The position numbers and the translations under genes were made by a program. Positions 7,597 through 15,119 of a DNA stretch of 16,622 bases are shown one piece after another. Under the pieces are notes generated by a model. The model had not been told where the DNA came from and did no database searches. It was given only the letters and a program-made list of their open reading frames with translations. The stretch is from positions 1 through 16,622 of the forward strand of contig JAOTYS010000049.1 in the NCBI GenBank assembly GCA_029861795.1, written 5' to 3'. The stretch is from Gammaproteobacteria bacterium (GTDB taxonomy: Bacteria; Pseudomonadota; Gammaproteobacteria; Arenicellales; JAOTYS01). How positions within the stretch are numbered: position 1 is the first letter of the stretch; each line of letters begins with the position of its first letter.

Positions 7597-8361
7597 CTAT
7601 GGCGCTCGGATCAAGAAAATACAGTCTCTAGCGACAACATCTGTAATGCAGCGATCGAGGGTCAGCCCAGCTCGCTGGATGAACTCTGTCATGATGTCAG
7701 GAGTCATCAATGTGAAGGTCCACCACGGCTTGTGTCGGTTCAGGGAATCTGGAACCTCCATCAGAAATCGTTTCCATCCAAGTTGGGAGAAGGTGTTTGT
7801 ATGTTGAACGATAGCTTTACCCCCGGGCTTAATGACCCGTCGCAACTCACAGAGGTAGCGGTAAATGTCCCAGTGCTGCATGTGAATAAAGACGTCGTAT
7901 GAGAATGCAGCATCGACCGACTGATCCGATAAGCCCGACAAGCCAAGGCCATCGAGGAGCAAGAACTCTACCTTATCGACGCCAGAAAACCTTCTACGAA
8001 CGAGCTTGAGCATTGACGATGAGGTATCTGACAGTATGAGTTTTCGGCATTTCGGCAGCAGAATCTCGGAAAAACGGCCTCCTCCGGAACCGATCTCGAG
8101 GATAGTGTTGGGCTTACCAAGAAACGGAGCGAATACCGTTTCATCCAGATGGCAAACGATTCGGTTCGCGGGTGCGTCGATCCCAATGCTTTCAGGACTG
8201 TTCCACTCGTCACCGAGGTGCTGACTGGCGGCTCCCAGATAGGATCGAGCGTATTGATCCCAACCCTGTGCAGTCGTAAGCGTGCCAGCCTGCGAGGCCA
8301 GGTTCGACATTCGCCGGAAGAATCGACTAAGCCAACTGAATTCGAGCGTTTTCCATCCCAT
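7597..8361 (-). CDS. Class I SAM-dependent methyltransferase
   Basis: A 254-residue soluble protein. The glycine-rich SAM-binding motif I is LEIGSGGGRF at about residues 88-97, preceded by strand residues NTI. The acidic end of strand 2 follows (LILSDTSSSML, Asp near 112), then LLLDGLGL, and motif IV/post-motif residues SYDVFIHMQHWD and LRRVIKPGGKAIVQH, as in the Methyltransf_11/25 group. Such enzymes methylate small molecules or sugars; beside glycan genes, O-methylation of a sugar is a reasonable inference. The start at 8361 has a Shine-Dalgarno-like AGAAGG (minus strand of 8371-8376) nine bases upstream. It is the last gene of the minus-strand glycan run, 150 bases after the deacetylase stop. 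Confidence 0.88.
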   Translation of the reverse strand: MGWKTLEFSWLSRFFRRMSNLASQAGTLTTAQGWDQYARSYLGAASQHLGDEWNSPESIGIDAPANRIVCHLDETVFAPFLGKPNTILEIGSGGGRFSEILLPKCRKLILSDTSSSMLKLVRRRFSGVDKVEFLLLDGLGLSGLSDQSVDAAFSYDVFIHMQHWDIYRYLCELRRVIKPGGKAIVQHTNTFSQLGWKRFLMEVPDSLNRHKPWWTFTLMTPDIMTEFIQRAGLTLDRCITDVVARDCIFLIRAP

Positions 8362-8511
8362 GAGAACAGCCCTTCTAAGTCCTTGGTCAGCTCCCTGACA
8401 TCACGCATCGGCCAGGAGACGTGAGCAATGAAATACCTAGTGATCCGCGCGGAGTCGCGTAGAGATTTCGTAAGGATATCATCTAAGTAATACCCAAGTG
8501 GGTGTTCAGAT

Positions 8512-9963
8512 TCAAAGCGCGTGGGCTAGGAGGATCTCGGCTGACACCTGGTCAAGTGTGCAGACGCGCCCGAACGGAAGAAGAACCTCTAAAAGGCGCT
8601 CGTAGTGCGGCAGCCAGTGATCCGCGTAACAGTCATGCAGGCCGAACGCCACAAACTCATGCGTCTCGATCAGCCGTAGGGCCTTATCCAGCCACTGGTC
8701 GTAGTCCAGGCGGCGGCAGTGCAGGTCGAAATCATCGAATAGGATCGGAACCTTCGCGATCCCGTTTCGCAGGTGGGGCGATCGCGTACCCAGAGAGGCA
8801 GCGCCGCTCGCGAGCCATTCGAAGCCATAGTGGTTCAGGTTTGCGTCAGAGATCTCCCGCGTGATAAATGATTGCGGTGGTCGGTAGCCTTTGACACGCA
8901 GGTCGACTTCCCGGCAGCGCCGGAGCGCCTCTGCCTTCGCAGTACCTAGCCGCGGGTCCAGGAGTCCGAGCATGCGTTTCATGAAGCGGTGTGCCCACCC
9001 CTGCAGCGAACCGTCGTGGAGTCCGTGGTCGAAGGAGTGGAACGCAAAGCTGTGATCGCCACGCTCTATGGGCGCGCGCACCTCATTCATAAGGCAGCCG
9101 ACGACGTGATACGTTGCGCGCACGCCTAACCGCCCCTCGATCCCAAGCATGACATCGAGCGCGTGCCGCGACGAAACCTCTATCGACTGCGCGAAGCTGC
9201 GGTGGTAATGTAGGTGTCCAAGCGCCCGTTCGATGTCGTGGCAAACACACAGGGTCTTGACGTTTCGTCTCTCGCCCTCCCGCACCTCGGGCGCCACTAA
9301 GCGGTTAGCATTGCGACCGAGGTCGACCCGCCACCACAGGCCGCTTCGTTCGACTTCATAGTGCTGTTGGAGTATGCGGTCGTATATACGATCGAAGAGC
9401 TTCCCTTCGGCCGGCACACCTCGGTTGGTGTGACACGCCATGAGTTCCGCCGTTGGGCTATAGAACGTCTTGATCCCTCGCTCATTCGCGAAGTTCAGAA
9501 TTGCGTTAATAAGCAACACAATCCATCCCTGGAAGCGTCTTCGGATTAATGTCGTGTGGCCGCTCAGTCCCGAGGTGCGTTGGACTAGGTCCGAGATATA
9601 ATTGTTGCCGAACAGGCGCGAGCCCGAAACGATAAGGTTCGCCGATGCAACGTGTCCTGGGAGTCCGAAGTGCTGCTCGTGCCAGATCACATCGCGATCG
9701 AAGAACAGATCCCCGGGCAATTCGTCTATTGCCGGTGAGGTCGCGTGCAGGACCACCTCGAAGTGAGCAGCCGGATCCCTTGCGTCGCACATCGCGACGC
9801 CATTGCGATAAGCGTCGGGGCCACCCTTCGGGAGGTAAACGAAGAGATGCGGGAAAAAGTCCTCACGCCGAAAACCTCGAACTAGGAAATCATCCAGCCG
9901 GTCAGGACCCATGGCGCGGTAGCGGCGTGCCTTGTCAAAGTGATTTCTGGAGCAACCCGGCAT
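8512..9963 (-). CDS. Polysaccharide deacetylase-like protein with long N-terminal domain
   Basis: A 483-residue protein in two parts. Residues 1 to about 235 form an N-terminal domain I do not recognise, which contains LIRRRFQGWIVLLINAILNFA. From about 236 comes a NodB-like deacetylase fold: CVCHDIE (Asp243) stands for the TFDD motif, HSFDH (His309, His313) is the metal-binding HxxxH motif, GYRPPQSF is the RxPxG-type motif, and FGLHDCYADHW (His443) supplies the last catalytic histidine. The family removes N- or O-acetyl groups from glycans; the first motif is CHDIE rather than TFDDG, as in several exopolysaccharide-cluster members. I chose the ATG at 9963 because it overlaps the stop of the upstream glycosyltransferase as TGATG, a sign of translational coupling. 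An upstream frame extension to 10062 would run 100 bases into that gene and is less likely. Confidence 0.82.
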   Translation of the reverse strand: MPGCSRNHFDKARRYRAMGPDRLDDFLVRGFRREDFFPHLFVYLPKGGPDAYRNGVAMCDARDPAAHFEVVLHATSPAIDELPGDLFFDRDVIWHEQHFGLPGHVASANLIVSGSRLFGNNYISDLVQRTSGLSGHTTLIRRRFQGWIVLLINAILNFANERGIKTFYSPTAELMACHTNRGVPAEGKLFDRIYDRILQQHYEVERSGLWWRVDLGRNANRLVAPEVREGERRNVKTLCVCHDIERALGHLHYHRSFAQSIEVSSRHALDVMLGIEGRLGVRATYHVVGCLMNEVRAPIERGDHSFAFHSFDHGLHDGSLQGWAHRFMKRMLGLLDPRLGTAKAEALRRCREVDLRVKGYRPPQSFITREISDANLNHYGFEWLASGAASLGTRSPHLRNGIAKVPILFDDFDLHCRRLDYDQWLDKALRLIETHEFVAFGLHDCYADHWLPHYERLLEVLLPFGRVCTLDQVSAEILLAHAL

Positions 9964-10943
9964 CACGGGTTCGCTGGAGCGGCGCCATTTTTCTCTGACT
10001 CGGAACGCCGGCGAGTTGAAAGACCAACCATCCTGCCGCGTACGCCCGGCGGTGTTAGCCAATATCCAAAGTACGACAATGCATCGATCAAAGATGGCTT
10101 TCCGCGTCTAAAGGCCTCGCGTATAAGTGGGAAGAATGCACTCCACTCTCTCGATCGCGACACATTCGCACCTATCCAGGTCATTATGAATGATGCGTAG
10201 GCGCGCGACGTAACTAGATGCCTATTTGAGCGAATCCAAGAAACGGAGTATCTCCAATCTGTGTCGTTACTCATTCTGCTGCGATTCTGTTGCATATGCC
10301 AAATGGCGAGCGGATCAGCGCTGGGCACAAATTCCACACCGACACCTTCTAGAGCACTTGCTCGCAGGAGCCAGTCAAGGTCTTCGTGGCGCTGTAGATC
10401 ACTTCTGAAGGGAACTGATCGTAGCAGTTCTTTTGCTGTGAATATCGTATTGCTCGCGACGAGTCCCTCACCGAAAAAGGGACTATTTCGGCAAAAGAGA
10501 TATTCGCTCAGTGGTTCGTTCTGCAGCGGAAGCCTGCGTGGCCACACAAAGTCTTTCACTTCGGTCCGAGCGATCAGCCGACAGGTAACAATTGGGTAAC
10601 GATGAGTAGACTTCTCGGCCGTTTGAAGTTGGATCTTGAGTTTCTCACTAAACCATTCATCGTCATCATCTAGGAAGGCAATCCATTGGCCCCGAGCTTC
10701 GCTCACCCCGGTATTTCGAGCATCTGCAAGCCCGAGATTGCGAGGTAGCGTTTTAACTCTCAATCTGGGGTCATCGATCTGTCGAAGGACGCGTAGTGTT
10801 CGGTCATCGGGACCATCTATAACTACGATCACTTCAATGCGAGTTAGAGATTGTGTTAGGGCACTGCAAACTGACCGAGTCACCAAATGTGGCCTAGCTC
10901 TAGTTGGAATGACAACGGACACGAGTGACCCAGGACTTGTCAT
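9963..10943 (-). CDS. Family 2 glycosyltransferase
   Basis: A 326-residue GT-A glycosyltransferase. The protein opens with MTSPGSLVSVVIPTRARP, the typical first strand of the family, then RIEVIVVIDGPDD, NLGLADARNTGVSEARG and the metal-binding run FLDDDDEWF (Asp92-Asp95). The RHEDLDWLLRA stretch is the ED-type catalytic region, and a basic C-terminus follows. It probably adds a sugar to a surface glycan; donor and linkage cannot be told. The frame is open further upstream to a TTG at 11021 that would overlap the acyltransferase homologue by 11 bases. I prefer the ATG at 10943 on family grounds, but the longer form is possible, since neither has a strong ribosome binding site. Its stop overlaps the start of the deacetylase, so the two are probably translated together. 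Confidence 0.86.
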   Translation of the reverse strand: MTSPGSLVSVVIPTRARPHLVTRSVCSALTQSLTRIEVIVVIDGPDDRTLRVLRQIDDPRLRVKTLPRNLGLADARNTGVSEARGQWIAFLDDDDEWFSEKLKIQLQTAEKSTHRYPIVTCRLIARTEVKDFVWPRRLPLQNEPLSEYLFCRNSPFFGEGLVASNTIFTAKELLRSVPFRSDLQRHEDLDWLLRASALEGVGVEFVPSADPLAIWHMQQNRSRMSNDTDWRYSVSWIRSNRHLVTSRAYASFIMTWIGANVSRSREWSAFFPLIREAFRRGKPSLIDALSYFGYWLTPPGVRGRMVGLSTRRRSESEKNGAAPANP

Positions 10944-11010
10944 AGTCTGTAACGCTGTTTCCAATTCAAGGCACTGTCGCCAGAATCGCCTGCCCGAAGG
11001 GTCTGTAGCT

Positions 11011-11949
11011 TCAGCGATCAACGTCCCCGAGTAGGTGCCAATTTCGATATTGTTCTGGATATTTTCTAACGTATGCTTCTAACAAGTCGGTGTACTGCAA
11101 GATACTTCTCTTTAGATCATCTTCTCTAGCGACGTTTTCGTCTGTGTGAACGGCATCTTCGATTATCACGCGGGAGCGACCCTGTTTATCAACGAAGGAA
11201 AAAATCGGCAGGATGGATGCGCCCGATATTTTCGCCAGACTTACCATTCCGGTGGAAAAATACTCAGTGTGCCCGAGAAAGTTCACCGGAATGAGCTTGT
11301 GCCCTGCTTTCCCGTCTCCTGCGATACACAAAATCGCGTTTCGCTTCATCGTGTTCAGTAAAGTCCGAGTAAAGGCGAGAGAATCGGAATGGGGTAGATG
11401 AATGATCTCTGACACATACTGCCTTTCGCATTTCTCCAAAAGCGGTTTGATTAAATGATCAGCTACCCACGTTCGTGAAACAGGGTAGAACGCCCCAAAG
11501 TGTTCTCCGCCATGGACCTGATGTATCAAAAACCCCTTTTCACGCAGTGCTCGTTTTGCCAGACTGCGCTGACCGAAGCGACTTTCCCAGAGGATGGTAC
11601 CCTTTCCATTCTCCACAGCTCTTTCCAGATATTCCATGCCTTTCATATTGGCGCTCTCGATTGCTGCCCTCTCTCTGCTCGAAGGCCACATCGACAGCGT
11701 GTCACACCAGAATTGACGGAAAGATCCTTTGACGATTTCGCGCACTTGCTCGTCACTGAGCTTTTCGTGGAAGACCTTAGCAAGAGCTTTTTCGGACAAT
11801 TGTCTTTTACTTCTCGCGATATAATATGCAGCTAAGGTGATGCCTTCGACAACAAACACTTTGAGTTGGTGCGGAAAAAGCAAACTAGTAATTTTAGCTA
11901 ATGCGAGCACGAGAAGAACGTAAACGTCTTTCGTGCTTAGGAACTTCAT
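11011..11949 (-). CDS. LpxL/LpxM-family acyltransferase homologue without the HX4(D/E) dyad
   Basis: A 312-residue protein related to lipid A lauroyl/myristoyl acyltransferases. It has an N-terminal hydrophobic segment (VYVLLVLALAKITSLL), then GKGTILWESRFGQRSLAKRA where the family has its HFGNWE-like active site, a middle block CIAGDGKAGHKLIPVNFLG with FSTGMVSLAKISGASILPIF, and the C-terminal YPEQYRNWHLL. Normal length and block order support the assignment. The family transfers acyl chains from acyl-ACP to lipid A precursors or other lipids at the inner membrane. Here the catalytic His is Arg124 and the acidic partner is Ser129, so standard chemistry seems impossible. Homologues of this kind occur in exopolysaccharide clusters (recalled). 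The ATG at 11949 is preferred; a GTG at 12024 would add 25 Cys-rich residues unlike the family. It heads the minus-strand glycan run. Confidence 0.75.
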   Translation of the reverse strand: MKFLSTKDVYVLLVLALAKITSLLFPHQLKVFVVEGITLAAYYIARSKRQLSEKALAKVFHEKLSDEQVREIVKGSFRQFWCDTLSMWPSSRERAAIESANMKGMEYLERAVENGKGTILWESRFGQRSLAKRALREKGFLIHQVHGGEHFGAFYPVSRTWVADHLIKPLLEKCERQYVSEIIHLPHSDSLAFTRTLLNTMKRNAILCIAGDGKAGHKLIPVNFLGHTEYFSTGMVSLAKISGASILPIFSFVDKQGRSRVIIEDAVHTDENVAREDDLKRSILQYTDLLEAYVRKYPEQYRNWHLLGDVDR

Positions 11950-12120
11950 TGCTTGCCGTACGCCACAATCACAAATCGGGTCAGGTCTTGCATTGCCACA
12001 TGAGAGTCTTGAAAACGGATGCACCCCTGCGTTTAGCGAATTATCTCAACGTTTATGAGCTATTTCACTTCAAAACCTGATCCCATCATTCCATCAGTTT
12101 CGGATTGAGAGATTCGGATC

Positions 12121-12137
12121 GGTCTAAGGAACAGACC
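12121..12137. promoter_or_regulatory. Short inverted repeat between divergent genes
   Basis: GGTCT and AGACC flank a seven-base spacer, 20 bases before the oxidoreductase start and within the 207-base divergent intergenic region. The size suits a weak operator, but it could be chance; no matching promoter elements were identified. Confidence 0.2.
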
Positions 12138-12144
12138 ACGCGAC

Positions 12145-12148
12145 GGAG
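12145..12148 (+). promoter_or_regulatory. Ribosome binding site of the FAD oxidoreductase gene
   Basis: GGAG lies eight bases before the ATG at 12157 and supports this start. Confidence 0.6.
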
Positions 12149-12156
12149 TACACCAC

Positions 12157-13575
12157 ATGTCCGATAAGTCACGTTCATTCTGGCTGGAACAGGCACTGAC
12201 CAAGGCACCGGCACGAAGCGAGCCCCTGGGGGAGAACATTCGCACCGATGTTTGCATCGTAGGGGGTGGTTTCACTGGGTTATGGACCGCTCTGCACATC
12301 AAGGAACAGAACCCGACCGCCGATATCATTATTATCGAGAAAGATATCTGCGGCAGTGGCGCGAGCGGACGTAACGGTGGTTTCTGTATGAGCTGGATGA
12401 GCAAGGCCTCGGCGGTGCTGCGACTCGCCGGTGGTCAAGAGGGTGTTCGTCTGCTTCGCGCATTTGAAGACGGAGTCAAGGCCATCGGCCGGTTTTGCCA
12501 AGAACAGGGCATCGATGCAGAATTTCGTATGGATGGATGGCTATGGACCGCCACCAATACCTCACAGCTCGACGCCTGGGGGGAGACCGTTGAGATCCTC
12601 GAACAACACGGACTGCATCCCTTCGAAGCCCAGTCCGCCAACGAGCTACAGCAACGTACCGGGTCGCGTACACATCTGCGCGGTATCTTTGAGGCCGGCA
12701 TCGCCACCCTGCAACCAGCAAAGCTTGCCCGGGGGCTGGCACGGGTTGCCGCCGAACGGGGTGTGCATATTTACGAAGATACACAGATGACAGATCTGGT
12801 ACGCAGTGCCGAACCTGCGGTGCGTACATCCGGCGGTACCGTCCACGCAGGCACAGTGGTGCTTGCGCTGAACGCCTGGGCCCATGAGTTGAAAGATTTT
12901 CGGCGGGCCGTCTTGCCCATCGCAGTGGATGCCGTCATCACAGAACCTGTACCGGAGTTGCTGCAGTCACTGGGTTATGTCAGCGGGCTTGCGGTATCGG
13001 ACTCCCGACTTCAAGTGGACTACTACCGCAATACGCCGGACGGTCGTATCAGTCTCGGCAAGGGCGGTGGCAAAATTCCTTTCGCTGGGAGAGTGGGCGA
13101 GCGTTTCGACAATCCCGCTAGCCGTCAAGAGGAAGTTCGGCAGCGATTGATTGCACTGTATCCGGAACTGCGTGATGCGCCCATCGCTAAAGCGTGGCGT
13201 GGTCCGGCTACACGCACCGCCAACGGTATGCCCTACTTCGGTCGACTGACGGACTGTCCCCGGGTGGTGTATGGACATGGATATAATGGTAACGGCGTCG
13301 GACCGTCCTATACCGGTGGGCGAATTCTTGCATCACTGTGTCTCGACCTTGACGACGAATGGTCCAACACACCGCTTGTGCTGCAGGGCAAGCCGAAGAT
13401 GTTTCTGCCCCCGGAGCCGATACGATATCTCGGTTCCGGGGTGGTACGTGCCGTTGTACGCCACAGGACTCGCATTGAGGATGAAGGCGGCCGACCTGGA
13501 CCCATCGTCAACGCAGTGTGCTCGATGGTGCCCGGTGGACTAGTACCACCGCGGTCGAAGAAAAAGAAGAATTAA
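12157..13575 (+). CDS. FAD-dependent oxidoreductase of the DAO family
   Basis: A 472-residue flavoenzyme. A Rossmann dinucleotide-binding motif VCIVGGGFTG (about residues 32-41) is followed by Glu61 at the end of the second strand (IIIIEKD) for the adenosine ribose, and by the GASGRNGG motif (68-75) that contacts FAD. The C-terminal part has AWRGPATRTANGMPYFG and YGHGYNGNGVGPSYTGGRI, which is the second FAD-binding region of the DAO superfamily as seen in gamma-glutamylputrescine oxidase and related enzymes. These oxidise amines or amino acids with oxygen or a quinone. There is no signal peptide. The last 30 residues end in a basic KKKK tail. It stands alone, divergent from the glycan run and convergent with the peptidase gene, so its substrate is not indicated by context; the nearby symporter could import one, but that is speculation. 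Confidence 0.88.
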   Translation: MSDKSRSFWLEQALTKAPARSEPLGENIRTDVCIVGGGFTGLWTALHIKEQNPTADIIIIEKDICGSGASGRNGGFCMSWMSKASAVLRLAGGQEGVRLLRAFEDGVKAIGRFCQEQGIDAEFRMDGWLWTATNTSQLDAWGETVEILEQHGLHPFEAQSANELQQRTGSRTHLRGIFEAGIATLQPAKLARGLARVAAERGVHIYEDTQMTDLVRSAEPAVRTSGGTVHAGTVVLALNAWAHELKDFRRAVLPIAVDAVITEPVPELLQSLGYVSGLAVSDSRLQVDYYRNTPDGRISLGKGGGKIPFAGRVGERFDNPASRQEEVRQRLIALYPELRDAPIAKAWRGPATRTANGMPYFGRLTDCPRVVYGHGYNGNGVGPSYTGGRILASLCLDLDDEWSNTPLVLQGKPKMFLPPEPIRYLGSGVVRAVVRHRTRIEDEGGRPGPIVNAVCSMVPGGLVPPRSKKKKN

Positions 13576-13706
13576 ATCTGGCGCCGCATGGTTTAGCAAC
13601 GAGCACCGCTCCACAGGGCGTACAGCAGTCGGAACGGCCGTATTATTGCGGCGCAACAGAAACAAACGGGTTTTCCTGTGCTTTGTATTTTTGGCCCGGT
13701 GCTCGC

Positions 13707-14705
13707 CTAATCTGAACTTGCAAGATCAACAACCACACTTGCCAATCCATCTGCGACCCGAGCCAGGCGCTCGTAGTCGATGATCTCCGGACGGTCGGCG
13801 GCTGAGTGATACTGCGAGTATCTGAACAATGCGGTATCGGTGACCATGATTGCGCTGTAGCCCGCTTTCCAAAAAGACCAATGATCCGACCAGCCGATGC
13901 CCGTGATCCACCCCGGTGCTGCACAGCCCTCTGACGGAAATTTGGCGTGCCTGCGGAAGCTGTTAATGGCTTGGCGAACTAAGTTGCGGGAGCGCAGGTT
14001 TCCCACGAAGCCTATGAAATCGCCCCTGTGCGGGTAGAACAAAGCAAACGGAAATGGATAGTGCTGGCTGTGGTCCTCCTCTGAGTAGTAGCCGATGGTC
14101 TCTAAAGACAACATGGCGATGATGTTCTCGCCCCGAGACACTGCTCTTTCAACATACCGGCGGCTGCCCATGGCCTCTGTATAAGTGTATGGCGGTTCTT
14201 CGTTGACGAACGCGACAAATCGCACGCTGCGCGCGAGCCGCTGAGGCGTCAGCAACCTCGCTAACTCCAACATCGTGCCCACTCCTGTCGCGTTGTCATT
14301 TGCACCTGGAGAACCAAACACGGAATCGTAGTGCGCCCCGACTACGATGATCTCGTTGGGGACGGTCAAACCCTCCTTGAGCACCTCAAGATTCTTTACA
14401 GTCTTTCCATTGACGTTAAAGGCCTGTTGGATGACTTGATAGCCAGAAGCGTGAAAGGTATCGGAAACGTATTGAGCCGCCTGGTCCAGCTCAGCGTACC
14501 GATAAAGATTTCGCTCGCCTATAGCTCCTGCAAGCGTACCGACATGAGTGTGCAGTCGATCCCGTAGGTCAAGCTGCTCAGGGCTGAGCGATGGCAGCGC
14601 CCCGCGGTAGGATGTTCCTGGCATGCTGGTAACGAACATGATCCCGACCAGCATACCAAGGCCCAATAGAATAAGCAGTGCCCTACCTAGCCGACGACTC
14701 GTCAT
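13707..14705 (-). CDS. Membrane-anchored M28 zinc aminopeptidase-like protein
   Basis: A 332-residue protein with an N-terminal anchor (about residues 9-27) after a basic MTSRRLGR start, so the catalytic part faces the periplasm. The M28 di-zinc site can be followed in order: His125 in GAHYDS, Asp137 in GANDNATGVG, Glu169-Glu170 in FVNEEPP (general base and ligand), Glu202 in LSLETIGY in place of the more common Asp, and His300 in YHSAADRPE. All needed ligands are present. The family releases N-terminal residues from peptides or acts on related amide substrates. The ATG at 14705 has a modest AGG upstream. The gene lies downstream of the symporter on the same strand, but about 410 bases of repeats separate them, so joint transcription is doubtful. 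Confidence 0.88.
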   Translation of the reverse strand: MTSRRLGRALLILLGLGMLVGIMFVTSMPGTSYRGALPSLSPEQLDLRDRLHTHVGTLAGAIGERNLYRYAELDQAAQYVSDTFHASGYQVIQQAFNVNGKTVKNLEVLKEGLTVPNEIIVVGAHYDSVFGSPGANDNATGVGTMLELARLLTPQRLARSVRFVAFVNEEPPYTYTEAMGSRRYVERAVSRGENIIAMLSLETIGYYSEEDHSQHYPFPFALFYPHRGDFIGFVGNLRSRNLVRQAINSFRRHAKFPSEGCAAPGWITGIGWSDHWSFWKAGYSAIMVTDTALFRYSQYHSAADRPEIIDYERLARVADGLASVVVDLASSD

Positions 14706-14771
14706 GCTGTCAACTACCTAGAATTCAAAGGTGAGTTACCATGGATATAATCGGTCATTGGTCTTCTTTGT

Positions 14772-14826
14772 GATTGCGGAAGCTTGCCCCTGCGCTGGCA
14801 AAAGCGCATAGCGCTTATCCGCAATC
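14772..14826. repeat. REP-like imperfect palindrome of 55 bases
   Basis: The outer arms GATTGCGGA (14772-14780) and TCCGCAATC (14818-14826) are perfect inverted copies, and an inner perfect hairpin AAGCGC-ATA-GCGCTT sits at 14802-14816. The form and base content recall enterobacterial-type REP/BIME units with GCGGATAAGCGC cores. It lies in non-coding DNA upstream of the peptidase gene. Confidence 0.6.
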
Positions 14827-14850
14827 CAGCTATTTCCATGCGTTTACTGG

Positions 14851-14882
14851 ATGCCGGATAACGCCTGCGGCGTTTCCGGCAT
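14851..14882. repeat. Palindromic element with a 14-bp stem
   Basis: ATGCCGGATAACGCC and GGCGTTTCCGGCAT pair over 14 bases with one bulged T and a TGC loop. The sequence around it (TGGATGCCGGAT ... CCGGCATGACG) is of a type often dispersed between genes. No T run follows, so I read it as a repeat element rather than a terminator. Confidence 0.6.
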
Positions 14883-14917
14883 GACGGTAGTGAGTTTATG
14901 GGACGGTAGTGGGTTTA
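14883..14917 (+). repeat. Short tandem duplication
   Basis: GACGGTAGTGAGTTTA at 14883-14898 recurs as GACGGTAGTGGGTTTA at 14902-14917, one mismatch in 16, with a period of 19 bases. It fills the space between the palindrome and the MITE. Confidence 0.6.
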
Positions 14918-14922
14918 AAGCC

Positions 14923-15119
14923 ACTAGAACCCATCTCGAAATCGGAGATATTTCGTGCAGGCTAGGCCTAAAGGGCCGCGAAAAGCGCACGACTGCAGGG
15001 ACGCAGGAGGTAGAGCGACGCAGGATGCCCAAGCCGAGTGTACACGCAGTACATGAGCATTTGAGTGACCCGAAAACAACGCCTGCGCGGAAAAGATCCA
15101 ATTTGAGATGGGTTCTAGT
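14923..15119. mobile_element. MITE of about 197 bp with terminal inverted repeats
   Basis: The left end ACTAGAACCCATCTC is repeated inverted and exact at the right end (15105-15119). Similarity between the ends continues imperfectly for about 40 bases to a shared CAGGC (14958-14962; inverted at 15081-15085). The interior has no coding frame of note. Short length, terminal repeats and absence of a transposase define a MITE. CTAG at both outer ends could be a 4-bp target duplication of the YTAR type known from some IS5-family elements, but being self-complementary it could equally be part of the inverted repeat. The element abuts the symporter stop codon (15119-15121) without disrupting the gene. 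Confidence 0.7.

Noticed and set aside
8495..8506. ACCCA-AG-TGGGT hairpin between deacetylase and methyltransferase genes
   Set aside because: Five-base stem with a two-base loop and no T run; not a credible terminator.
9964..10062. Upstream extension of the deacetylase frame to 10062
   Set aside because: It would overlap 100 bases of the glycosyltransferase coding sequence, while the TGATG overlap at 9961-9965 gives a natural start.
5174..12024. Interpretation of the island as a defence or antiphage system
   Set aside because: Every recognisable gene is of glycan or lipid metabolism type; no nuclease, NTPase, reverse transcriptase or toxin motif was found.
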